Positions 8,688 to 17,345 of a stretch of DNA of 39,782 nt are shown one piece after another (position 1 is the first letter of the stretch; the number at the start of each line of letters is the position of its first letter). The notes under the pieces were generated by a model, which was not told where the DNA came from, did not search any database, and saw only the letters and a list, made by a program, of their open reading frames with translations. Both the position numbers and the translations under genes were made by a program. Source of the stretch: Calditrichota bacterium (GTDB taxonomy: Bacteria > Calditrichota > Calditrichia > RBG-13-44-9 > J042); assembly GCA_003696445.1 (NCBI GenBank), contig RFHE01000269.1, positions 1 to 39,782 of the forward strand, read 5' to 3'.

Positions 8688-11600
8688 GTGAACCGGATGT
8701 TCACACAAATCATTGACACAGTTTTTTCTTTTCTCGGACCCTCCACCCGGTCCAGAACGGCGAATTTGGAAGGACATTTTGAAGCCGACTTCCAGCAATT
8801 GCTGGCCAGCTTCAACCTTCTGCAGCCATCTCAACCTGCCCGTGCAAGGAAGGCTTCAACACTCCCAAACTCCCAGGCACCTCTCACCGTCGCCCGGCCG
8901 GCAGGTGTTCCGTTTAACATACATTTAAAGCACCTTCTCAAGAACCTTAACCTGTTTTTGAGAGGCGCAGGAAGAGGGGAGTTTGTCAGTCATCCTCGCC
9001 CAACAACCGGAACACCTGCCCGGACAGCGACGCCGGTAATAAAACAGCTGAAATCCTTCCCCGAAGACGAGCTACAAATTTTTTTTCACTTGCCGGCTCC
9101 TGCTGTCGTTGACTTACCGGCCAACGACCTATTCCCTGGGCCAGCAGTGTTGGAAGTCCAAGAAGTCAAGATGGCTGGGAAAGGGCTTATTCGATTTTCC
9201 GGCCCGGTGCAGAGGGAACACCCTGCTTCCGGTGCGGCTAATGCCCAGGCCGGGCCTTTGGCGGATTTGGCTGGGCCGGCCTTTTCCGGGCGGATGATGC
9301 CGGCTGCGCCCACCGATGGCGAGCATACTCCCGGTAAGGAAACCGTTCCGGAAGAGCTTACAGTGAAAGGAGGGCATTTTTCCCCCGATTCGGCCGCTGC
9401 CGGGCAAGGATTTCAAATAGCCGATTTGCAAAACAAAAAAAGCGGCGAGAAGACCACCAACGGTCCGGGCAAGCGTGCGGTAGAAGAGACAAACAGAGCA
9501 AAGGCCGCTTCCACCCAGAAGGCCCGGTTCGCGCAACCCATTCATGGAAATGAGCCCGCAAAGGCAGAATCCGGGGTGCAGAGCCGTGTTACAGGTGTCC
9601 AGAACCAGCGGAGGCAATTTGTTCAAACTCCCCGCATGCCAATCCTTCCTGGTTCCACAATTTTCTCTTCGCTCAAGGAAGTTGACGGAGCAAAATCGGC
9701 GGATTCACTCAGACCGTTCCCAGGTCCAGAAAAACCAAGTTTGAGCGCTATTGTTACCCTCCCCGTGGAGGTAAACTTGCAAGTGGAAGGTGGCCCGGCG
9801 CTCACTTTGATTGGTACTGCCGTGGCCGACGCGGCCGAAACAGACACAGTGTTCCTCTCTACCTCTGTAGCCCCAGCGGCGGCTCGGGAGGGACGCCTTC
9901 TAACCGAAGGGACGGCCAAGGTTGTTTACCAAAGCGGTTATTTGCCCTCCCTCAATTTTTCAAAAACGGCGCACGGGGTGTTTGGTGAAACCGATGCTCC
10001 GAGCACAGTTCCGCCCACATCCCGAGCGGTGAATCGGCCCATTGGTGAGGATGTGACTCAACCAGCCCTTGTGGAGGCCGATGGGTCAGCTTCAGTGAGC
10101 CGGCCACAGCCGGTTGCAGCGCTAAGGGAGGACCTGGCATCCATTTATTATTTGGTTCGGGAGGTGGTTGCACAATTAAAATTAGCGTCCACGGAGGGCG
10201 GCCCCGCCGTTTTTCACTTTCAGTTGAGTGCGACCGCCCCGCAGGTTCCCATGGGGGCTTCGCCCAGCGGTGCCGGCTTTGGCTTTTCAGAAAGCGCGTT
10301 TGAGCAGCACTCCACCGAGCAGACAACCACTCGGATTTTTTCCGGAGAGGCCCGCACGCCTGTGCACGTGACCATTCGCATGGGGCAGGAGGGCGTTGCG
10401 CAGGACTCGGCCGGTGGAACGGCTGCCTTGTTAGAACAGCTGGCACAAAAAGCCAGCCACAGGGGCAGTCGGATTTTGCAAACTCGCCCGGTTCGCCCGG
10501 ACGTGGCACAGGAAACAGCCTTTCAGCAGCCTGTAACCCCGGTGCAACCCTTGTCCAGAGGCGTGAAGATCCGTCCGGTGGTTCTGGCTGCCAGAGGACC
10601 TGTCATTGAAGTGATCGAAGGAAAGGTTGCTCAACCAACCACAGGGCGCATGGAAGCATCCGGCAGCAAGAGTGCCGCTTCCACGCCTTCTGTTCACGGT
10701 TCGGAGAAAGTGGTTTCGGTAAAAAACTTCACTGGCAGCTTTTTGCCCGAACCGATTAAGCTGGAAGAGGCGGCTCCTTCCTCCGCTACCCGGTCTCGAG
10801 TCCTCTCCGCGCAGGCGGTGCATCGTAATGCAGATGTTGCTGTACAGGCGGGGACTGTGTCGCTGCCCGGGCAGGGGGAACAGCAGGCGCTGAGCGCTGC
10901 ACCTGGAGGGGTAAAAATGAAAGAGCTTTCCGGGGCGCATCGGGAACGCCCGCACATGGGTGCACACGGGAGGGTTCGGTCGAGTAAGGCAAACAGGGAA
11001 CCTGCCCCGACGCCGGAAACCCATCAGCGGCTGGGCGGCCCGGGTCCGAAAAGCGCCCAGGTTGCCCGGGATCCACAAGTTGCACAGGCCGTGACGCCCG
11101 GGCAGATGGAAATGCCTCTCCGCGGAGGAGAAAGCCGGGCCATGCCCAATCCCAGGGCATTCCACATGGCCGGCGAACAGCAGATTCTGGAGACGGTGGC
11201 GACACCGGCGGGCAGGCAGGATGGGTACAGGCGGAGCGAGCCCGCTTTGCAGCCGACCCGGGAGGCGAACCCGACGCCCTCCAATGCGGGCAAGGTGGAA
11301 ACAGGCGGCCGGAGCAGCCAGCAATTTGGGGATCGGGAACAGGGCCAGGCCGAGCAGAGCACGCGCTCCTTTCACGGCACGCCCTCGGTTACCGTACAGC
11401 ATCGCCCGGTCCACATCAGTCTGGTGGTTTCTCAACCAGGGCAGTTACCGCAGCAACTGAGTGAGCTGTTCCAGCGCTGGGTGCGCCAACTGGACGCCCG
11501 TATCGGGTTCCACCAGCAGGACATTACCATTCAGTTGGAACCGGAAGCCCTAGGGGCCATGCGATTGAAACTGCAGTTAAAGGACAATGTGTTGCAGGGC

Positions 11601-11894
11601 AGGTTGGAAGTTTCTCAGCCGGAAACCGCGCGCCTGCTGCTTGCCCACCAGGGCAGTTTGACTCAGCGGATGGCCGACCTAGGGGTTCAGGTGGGGCAGC
11701 TGGAAGTTTCGGTTAATTCGGATTTGCCCTCCGGGACGCAGTTTACCGGTTCCCAGCAGGGCAATCAGCAAAACAGTGGCCATGGGGGTAACGGTACCCC
11801 GAGCGGCAGTACGGCCAGCGCCATGGCCGCTGCCGAACTGGAGACCAGCCACCATAAATGGCTGGGCTATAACACAATCGATTATCTGGCCTGA
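8688..11894 (+). CDS. fliK: Flagellar hook-length control protein FliK, very long
   Basis: C-terminal Flg_hook domain: QDITIQLEPEALGAMRLKLQLKDNVLQGRLEVSQPETARLLLAHQGSLTQRMADLGVQVGQLEVSV. Directly before flgD. Start could be 8688 or 8697. Confidence 0.9.
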   Translation: MNRMFTQIIDTVFSFLGPSTRSRTANLEGHFEADFQQLLASFNLLQPSQPARARKASTLPNSQAPLTVARPAGVPFNIHLKHLLKNLNLFLRGAGRGEFVSHPRPTTGTPARTATPVIKQLKSFPEDELQIFFHLPAPAVVDLPANDLFPGPAVLEVQEVKMAGKGLIRFSGPVQREHPASGAANAQAGPLADLAGPAFSGRMMPAAPTDGEHTPGKETVPEELTVKGGHFSPDSAAAGQGFQIADLQNKKSGEKTTNGPGKRAVEETNRAKAASTQKARFAQPIHGNEPAKAESGVQSRVTGVQNQRRQFVQTPRMPILPGSTIFSSLKEVDGAKSADSLRPFPGPEKPSLSAIVTLPVEVNLQVEGGPALTLIGTAVADAAETDTVFLSTSVAPAAAREGRLLTEGTAKVVYQSGYLPSLNFSKTAHGVFGETDAPSTVPPTSRAVNRPIGEDVTQPALVEADGSASVSRPQPVAALREDLASIYYLVREVVAQLKLASTEGGPAVFHFQLSATAPQVPMGASPSGAGFGFSESAFEQHSTEQTTTRIFSGEARTPVHVTIRMGQEGVAQDSAGGTAALLEQLAQKASHRGSRILQTRPVRPDVAQETAFQQPVTPVQPLSRGVKIRPVVLAARGPVIEVIEGKVAQPTTGRMEASGSKSAASTPSVHGSEKVVSVKNFTGSFLPEPIKLEEAAPSSATRSRVLSAQAVHRNADVAVQAGTVSLPGQGEQQALSAAPGGVKMKELSGAHRERPHMGAHGRVRSSKANREPAPTPETHQRLGGPGPKSAQVARDPQVAQAVTPGQMEMPLRGGESRAMPNPRAFHMAGEQQILETVATPAGRQDGYRRSEPALQPTREANPTPSNAGKVETGGRSSQQFGDREQGQAEQSTRSFHGTPSVTVQHRPVHISLVVSQPGQLPQQLSELFQRWVRQLDARIGFHQQDITIQLEPEALGAMRLKLQLKDNVLQGRLEVSQPETARLLLAHQGSLTQRMADLGVQVGQLEVSVNSDLPSGTQFTGSQQGNQQNSGHGGNGTPSGSTASAMAAAELETSHHKWLGYNTIDYLA

Positions 11895-11908
11895 TAGGAG
11901 GATCGAAA

Positions 11909-12583
11909 ATGGAAGTAGGCAATGTGTTCTCCTCGGTTTTTACCGGTAAGGACAATCAACCCACCTCGGAGAAAATTCTGGGCAAGGATGATTTTCTGCG
12001 TTTGCTGGTGACTCAGTTGAATTACCAGGATCCCCTGAATCCTCTGGAGGCAGCCGATTTCAGCGCTCAGCTGGCGCAATTCAGCTCGGTGGAGCAACTG
12101 GCCAACATCGGCCAGACCCTCCAGGCCAGCCAGGACAGCGACTTGTTGCTGGCCACATCGATTAACAATACCCTTGCGGCTACCATCATCGGTAAATCAG
12201 TTCGGGCTCAGGGGAACCAGGTGTATTTCGATGGCGAGCAACCGGCCAATCTGAGTTTTTCCCTGCCATCCAATGCCAGGGAGGTGACTATTGAGATTGT
12301 CAACGAAAACGGAAAGGTCGTTCGGACCATCCAGCAGAAAAACCTTGCTGCAGGAGATCATACCGTAAGCTGGGATGGTCGGGACGACGATGGCGCTGAC
12401 ATGCCTGAAGGGACCTACACGTTCCGGGTAAGCGCCCAGGATGGGGAAGGCAATCCTCTGGATGTGACCACTTACCTGAGCGGGCGCATCACCGGTGTAC
12501 GGTACGGTCAGGGCGGTGCAGTTTTGATGGTGGGCCACATCGAAATTGCATTGTCCGATGTGTACGAAATTCTGGAAGGTTAA
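11909..12583 (+). CDS. flgD: Flagellar hook capping protein FlgD
   Basis: LGKDDFLRLLVTQLNYQDPLNPLEAADFSAQLAQFSSVEQLANIG plus FlgD Ig-like domain (NENGKVVRTIQQ...HTVSWDGRDDDGADMPEGTYTF). Confidence 0.97.
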   Translation: MEVGNVFSSVFTGKDNQPTSEKILGKDDFLRLLVTQLNYQDPLNPLEAADFSAQLAQFSSVEQLANIGQTLQASQDSDLLLATSINNTLAATIIGKSVRAQGNQVYFDGEQPANLSFSLPSNAREVTIEIVNENGKVVRTIQQKNLAAGDHTVSWDGRDDDGADMPEGTYTFRVSAQDGEGNPLDVTTYLSGRITGVRYGQGGAVLMVGHIEIALSDVYEILEG

Positions 12584-12617
12584 ACCCAAAACCGATGTGT
12601 GAAAGGAGGTGAAACAG

Positions 12618-13013
12618 GTGCCGAGCAAGATCGATGGCATCAAACCGCCATTTATTCCCCTGGGCGGGCTAAATGGAGTGCCATCGCCTCAACCGGTTGT
12701 GCCACCCGGCCAGACTCCCTTTGCCGAAATTCTGAGGGAGAAGCTGGAGGGCGAATCCGGGCTCAGGTTTTCCGCCCATGCACAACACCGCCTGAAGAGC
12801 CGCAATATTCATCTGGACGAAGCCAGTTTGGAACGGCTGAATCGGGCGGTGGAGCGGGCCGATAGCAAGGGGGCCCGGGAAGCCCTGATCCTGATGAACG
12901 ACCTGGCTTTCATCGTCTCGGTGGACAACCGCACGGTTATTACAGCCATCGACTCGGATAGTATGAAAGACAGTATTTTCACCAATATCGATTCGGCAGT
13001 CATTGTGAAGTAA
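12618..13013 (+). CDS. Flagellar operon protein, TIGR02530-like
   Basis: FSAHAQHRLKSRNIHLDEASLERLNRAVERADSKGAREALILMNDLAFIVSVDNRTVITA. Sits between flgD and flgE. GTG at 12618 follows AAAGGAGG. Confidence 0.88.
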   Translation: MPSKIDGIKPPFIPLGGLNGVPSPQPVVPPGQTPFAEILREKLEGESGLRFSAHAQHRLKSRNIHLDEASLERLNRAVERADSKGAREALILMNDLAFIVSVDNRTVITAIDSDSMKDSIFTNIDSAVIVK

Positions 13014-13019
13014 GTGCAA

Positions 13020-13095
13020 TTCAGGGCTGGACCTTCCTGTGAAACTCATCCCGCAGAAGGAAGCCCTGAAGCCTCGCCGATTGACCGACGCGAGG
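13020..13095 (+). other. Tandem hairpins in the flgE upstream region
   Basis: TTCAGGGCT(13020-13028)/AGCCCTGAA(13062-13070) with inner CCTT(C)CTG/CAGAAGG pairing. Second hairpin CCTCGC(13072-13077)/GCGAGG(13090-13095). Confidence 0.65.
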
Positions 13096-13143
13096 ATGAT
13101 GCATTCAAGGATGATTCAAAAACTAAACAAGGAGGGTTAAACC

Positions 13144-15240
13144 ATGGGTTTAATGCGGTCTCTTTTTGCAGGGGTTTCAGGGTTGCGTAACCATCAGGTG
13201 TTAATGGACGTGATTGGTAATAACATTGCCAATGTCAACACGATTGGTTTTAAAGTGGGTCGTGTGACCTTTGCCGAAACCTTCGCCCAAACTCTTCGTG
13301 GTTCCACCCAGCCGCTGTCCAGCATTGGAGGGAGCAATCCCATGCAGGTGGGGTTGGGAATGTCCCTGGCCACCATCGACACTATTTTCGGTCAGGGTAA
13401 CATCGAGACCACCGGTCAGGTGACCGATCTGGCCATTCAAGGAAAGGGCTTTTTCATCGTCAGCGATGGGAAACAGCGCTTTTTTACCCGTGCCGGTTCG
13501 TTTCAATTCTCCTCGGATGGGCGGCTGATTATGCCCAGCAACGGGCTGGCGGTGCAAGGCTACATGGCCAACAGCGCCGGCGAAATTGAAGCCGGAACCC
13601 CACTGAGTGACATCGTGTTGCCGCCCAACCTGAAGGTGCCGGCACGAGCCACGACCCGGGTCGATTTGGCCGGTAACCTGGATGCCAGCGCTCAGCCGCT
13701 GGGGACCATCCTGAGCAGTAAACGCCTCTACGCCCGCGAGAAGAGCGGCGACGGCAGCGATGTGGAAGGCCTGCTGGCCACCGGTGTTTCCAATACCGTG
13801 ATCAGCGGCATGATCCCCAATAACACCACCATTACCATCAGAGATTCGGTGGTGGGAACCAAAACCTACAAATATGTAGAAGCCGATACCAGCGTAGGCA
13901 ACGGTGCCTTCCATTCTTTGGATGACCTGATTGCTGAAATCAACAACGATTTTGGCTCTTCATCCTTTACCGTTACTCTGAACAGCCAGGGTGCTCTGGA
14001 ATTCAGCGACGTGTCCGGCGCCAGCAACGTGTTGAGCATTACCAGCAACAACGCTTTGCTGGAAAAGGCCTTGCAGAGCGCTAACGGGGATGTAAACGCT
14101 GGGAATTTAACCACCGATCGCTTTTCGCATGTGGCCAAACAAACCGACAAGCTGGTGGACCTGCAGGATGAAAACGGTACCTCCCTCGGCCTGGCCAATG
14201 GTGATGAAATTACCATCAATGGCCTGCTTGGTGGGAATGCAATCAATGAATATGCTTTGGCGGTAAGCGGCAGCACCACGCTGGCCGACCTGGCCACTGC
14301 CGTAGAAACGGCCTTCAACATCACCAACCCGGACGGGGTGACCATTGATCCCAGCGAAGGGACCTTGGTGATTAACGGCGACGGCGGCAAGGCCTATGAG
14401 ATCACCTCGGTGGATATTCGTGCAGATGATACGCCTGGCGCCGGCGGCACCGCCCGGGACGTGTTTAATACCTTATTCGACAGCACCCCGGGCAACTGGG
14501 AGCAGGTTCAGGAAGCCCAGGACGTGGAAAAAGCAGCCAGCTACACTGTATTCGACTCTCAGGGTAATCCGTTAGACGTTACCATCATCTTTAAAAAGGA
14601 CGTGACTCAGCCTAACCGGTGGACCTGGGAAGCCAAGGTGGATGAACCGGCGGTGATTACAGGTGGTGCTACCGGAACCGTGGAATTTAATTCGGATGGC
14701 TCACTGAAGGCTTTCCGCTTCGACGATGGCTCCTCGCGCCTGCAGATCGATTCCGGCCTGGGTGGCAGCGACCTGCTCAGCCTGGAGCTCAACGTGGGAG
14801 CAAAGGGGGACTTCAACGGGCTCACTCAGCTCAGCAGCGCTAATTCCGCGCCTCTGATTGTGGACCAGGACGGCTATACCATGGGTGTGCTGCAAAACAT
14901 CTCCATCGACAGCTTCGGGCGGCTGACCGGTTCGTTTAACAACGGGGTCAGCAAGGTGATCGGCCAGATTGCTCTGGCAGATTTCACTAATCCGGGTGGA
15001 ATGGAACGCATGCAGGACAACCTGTTCTCCCAGTCGGCCAATTCCGGCATACCTCAGATCGGCACCGCGGGCATTAACATCAATGCCTCTATTATCTCCG
15101 GTGCCATCGAGCAGTCCAATGTGGACCTGGCTGAGGAGTTTACCAAAATGATTATCGCTCAGCGGGGTTTTCAGGCCAATGCCCGGGTCATCACCACCAG
15201 TGATGACCTACTCTCCGAAGTCACCAACCTGAAGCGATAA
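13144..15240 (+). CDS. flgE: Flagellar hook protein FlgE (698 aa)
   Basis: N-terminus MRSLFAGVSGLRNHQVLMDVIGNNIANVNTIGFK; C-terminus SNVDLAEEFTKMIIAQRGFQANARVITTSDDLLSEVTNLKR. Confidence 0.97.
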   Translation: MGLMRSLFAGVSGLRNHQVLMDVIGNNIANVNTIGFKVGRVTFAETFAQTLRGSTQPLSSIGGSNPMQVGLGMSLATIDTIFGQGNIETTGQVTDLAIQGKGFFIVSDGKQRFFTRAGSFQFSSDGRLIMPSNGLAVQGYMANSAGEIEAGTPLSDIVLPPNLKVPARATTRVDLAGNLDASAQPLGTILSSKRLYAREKSGDGSDVEGLLATGVSNTVISGMIPNNTTITIRDSVVGTKTYKYVEADTSVGNGAFHSLDDLIAEINNDFGSSSFTVTLNSQGALEFSDVSGASNVLSITSNNALLEKALQSANGDVNAGNLTTDRFSHVAKQTDKLVDLQDENGTSLGLANGDEITINGLLGGNAINEYALAVSGSTTLADLATAVETAFNITNPDGVTIDPSEGTLVINGDGGKAYEITSVDIRADDTPGAGGTARDVFNTLFDSTPGNWEQVQEAQDVEKAASYTVFDSQGNPLDVTIIFKKDVTQPNRWTWEAKVDEPAVITGGATGTVEFNSDGSLKAFRFDDGSSRLQIDSGLGGSDLLSLELNVGAKGDFNGLTQLSSANSAPLIVDQDGYTMGVLQNISIDSFGRLTGSFNNGVSKVIGQIALADFTNPGGMERMQDNLFSQSANSGIPQIGTAGININASIISGAIEQSNVDLAEEFTKMIIAQRGFQANARVITTSDDLLSEVTNLKR

Positions 15241-15249
15241 AGCTAAAAC

Positions 15250-15280
15250 GGGGTAGGCAGGCCCGGCGCCTGTCTGCCCC
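15250..15280 (+). other. Stable hairpin between flgE and flbD
   Basis: GGGGTAGGCAGGC-CCGGC-GCCTGTCTGCCCC, 13-bp stem including G-U pairs, no T run after it. Confidence 0.7.
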
Positions 15281-15291
15281 ATTGTAATTGG

Positions 15292-15318
15292 TAAAATTTT
15301 CTTCGCCCAGGCCGATGA
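15292..15318 (+). promoter_or_regulatory. Candidate sigma-28 (FliA) promoter upstream of flbD-motA
   Basis: TAAA(15292-15295)-N15-GCCGATGA(15311-15318), against the established enterobacterial consensus TAAA-N15-GCCGATAA. flbD ATG at 15350. Confidence 0.65.
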
Positions 15319-15349
15319 CAACAATTGGACCCGGAAATGCGAGTTAACC

Positions 15350-15565
15350 ATGATTACGGTAACCCGAATCAATGACCAGAGTATCACCATCAACGCCGAA
15401 TTAATCGAATTTATTGAGGCAACACCGGATACGATAATCACCACCATCACCGGAAAAAAAATTTTAGTCAAGGATTCGGTGGAGGATGTCATTGAAAAGG
15501 TGATTCGATACCGGCAACGCTGTTTCGAGAATATTCGGGTGAAATGGGAAGACGCTGAACGATGA
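15350..15565 (+). CDS. flbD: Flagellar FlbD family protein
   Basis: MITVTRINDQSITINAELIEFIEATPDTIITTITGKKILVKDSVEDVIEKVIRYR. Confidence 0.93.
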   Translation: MITVTRINDQSITINAELIEFIEATPDTIITTITGKKILVKDSVEDVIEKVIRYRQRCFENIRVKWEDAER

Positions 15566-16347
15566 AAAAAGCACTGGACATCGCTACCCTAATCGGGATA
15601 TTCGGCGGCACGTTCCTGATCCTTTTTTCCATCATGATTGGTGGTGGACTGGGAGGCTTCATTAACATTCCTTCCCTACTCATTGTTGTGGGTGGCACCA
15701 TTGCTGCTGTCTTGGTCCAATATCCTCTCGGAGACGTGCTGGGGATCATGGGGGTGATGCGCAACACGGTTATCAGCCAGAGTGCCGATCCCCAGGAAAT
15801 TATTGATTTGTTTGTGAAGATGGCCGAAGAAGCTCGCCGAGAGGGCCTGCTGGCGCTGGAAAAATATTCAAAAGAAGTGGACAACGCCTTTATTCGCACC
15901 GGCATTCAACTGGCCGTGGACGGTACCGAACCGGAATTGCTCAGGGAAATTCTAGAAAAAGAAGTAGATAACATGGAAGAACGGCACAGCCGGGGGCAGG
16001 GCATTTTGGAGGCTTTCGGCACCTTCTCGCCGGCTTTTGGAATGATTGGAACCCTGATCGGTCTGGTGCTGATGCTACGTACCATGAAGGATCCCTCCTC
16101 CATCGGCCCTTCCATGGCGGTGGCTCTGGTAACAACCTTCTATGGAGCTGTGCTTTCCAACCTGATTTTTAACCCTCTGGCCGGAAAACTGAAAGAAAAG
16201 TCCAAGGAAGAGGTCCTGATGTTGGAAATGATTATCGAAGGGATTCTCTCCATCCAATCCGGGGATAACCCTCGGTTGGTGGAACAGAAGTTAATGACCT
16301 ACCTGCCGCCAAAAAAACGGAAAAGCGACGACGAAGGGGGTGAATGA
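15562..16347 (+). CDS. motA: Flagellar motor stator protein MotA
   Basis: MKKALDIATLIGIFGGTFLILFSIMIGG...FINIPSLLIVVGGTIAAVLVQYPL; ATGA overlap with flbD. Confidence 0.96.
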   Translation: MKKALDIATLIGIFGGTFLILFSIMIGGGLGGFINIPSLLIVVGGTIAAVLVQYPLGDVLGIMGVMRNTVISQSADPQEIIDLFVKMAEEARREGLLALEKYSKEVDNAFIRTGIQLAVDGTEPELLREILEKEVDNMEERHSRGQGILEAFGTFSPAFGMIGTLIGLVLMLRTMKDPSSIGPSMAVALVTTFYGAVLSNLIFNPLAGKLKEKSKEEVLMLEMIIEGILSIQSGDNPRLVEQKLMTYLPPKKRKSDDEGGE

Positions 16348-16551
16348 GACCCGTTCCGGGAAGAAATAAATGGACGATCGAGTGTCGAAACTGCCGACGC
16401 CCAATCTGCCTCACTGTCGAAAATCGAATCAGTTGCCACTCTTTTCATCACACCTCTTTTTTAGAAAGATGGGTAAAACTGCCAGCCTAACTCTTTAAAA
16501 AACAGGCCGAAAAGGGCCAACGTCCGCCTTTTTTTGTGCCTCCCCAGAACA

Positions 16552-16567
16552 TGGCACACATGTTGCC
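16552..16567 (+). promoter_or_regulatory. Candidate sigma-54 (-24/-12) promoter upstream of motB
   Basis: TGGCACACATGTTGCC has GG at 16553-16554 and GC at 16565-16566 separated by exactly 10 nt; matches TGGCAC-N5-TTGC. motB ATG lies 33 nt after the GC. Confidence 0.72.
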
Positions 16568-16599
16568 CTTTAGGGTTTGGTAAAACCGAGGATGGGTGT

Positions 16600-17334
16600 A
16601 TGGCGGGCAAAAAGAAGAAAGTTGAGGAAAGCAAAGGGGGTGCCCCGGAGTGGATGGTAACCTTTGGTGATTTGATGTCCCTTTTGCTGACCTTTTTTGT
16701 ATTGCTGGTCTCTTTTTCTTCCATTCAACAGGTGAAATTTCAAAAAGCCCTGGGCAGCTTGCATGGCGCACTGGGTTTGTTGCCTTATCAGGAATCGGTC
16801 GTTTTTCAAAATGAGCCCCTGATACCCCAACTTTCCGATTACCAGAACAAACGATTGCGAACTCTGGCTATGGAGTTAAAGCGAATGGTTCGAGAAGGGG
16901 GTTTGGAAAAGCAAATCAGCACAGAAATGATGGACGATGGGATTCTTGTCAGAATCGATTCGCCGGTTTTGTTTGCCCTTGGCGACGACCGATTAAAGCC
17001 AAATGCGCTGCCCATTTTGAAAAAAATTGCAGAGTCCAATGCCGATTTAAGCACGATGCTTCGCATCGAAGGCCACACGGACGACTTACCCATTCACACA
17101 AACCGCTTTCCATCCAATTGGGAGCTGTCCACGGCTCGGGCCTTGAGTGTATTGCGTTATTTTGTGGAACAAGGCATTTCACCGGACCGTCTGGCGGCTG
17201 TGGGATACGGGGAATATCATCCACTGGTACCCAATACCTCTCCGGAAAATCGTGCCAAGAATCGACGCGTAGAAATCTACATCCTGAGCGAATCGCTTGA
17301 CCGCAACCTCATGGACGATGCTAATCAATCATAA
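16600..17334 (+). CDS. motB: Flagellar motor stator protein MotB with OmpA-like domain
   Basis: PEWMVTFGDLMSLLLTFFVLLVSFSSI; LRIEGHTDDLPIHTNRFPSNWELSTARALSVLRYF...NRRVEIYIL. ATG at 16600 chosen over upstream in-frame starts. Confidence 0.95.
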   Translation: MAGKKKKVEESKGGAPEWMVTFGDLMSLLLTFFVLLVSFSSIQQVKFQKALGSLHGALGLLPYQESVVFQNEPLIPQLSDYQNKRLRTLAMELKRMVREGGLEKQISTEMMDDGILVRIDSPVLFALGDDRLKPNALPILKKIAESNADLSTMLRIEGHTDDLPIHTNRFPSNWELSTARALSVLRYFVEQGISPDRLAAVGYGEYHPLVPNTSPENRAKNRRVEIYILSESLDRNLMDDANQS

Positions 17335-17345
17335 GGAGTGTGCTT

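Noticed and set aside
10431-11435. 334-aa reverse-strand ORF opposite fliK
   Set aside because: Shadow ORF in GC-rich low-complexity fliK coding sequence, with R/P/C-rich nonsense-like composition.
13075-13083. GCCGATTG as a sigma-28 -10 element before flgE
   Set aside because: No TAAA-like -35 at N15; overlaps the second hairpin stem.
15688-15706. GGCACCATTGCTGC (GG-N10-GC) inside motA
   Set aside because: Lacks the TT before GC, lies deep within motA coding sequence and far from any gene start.
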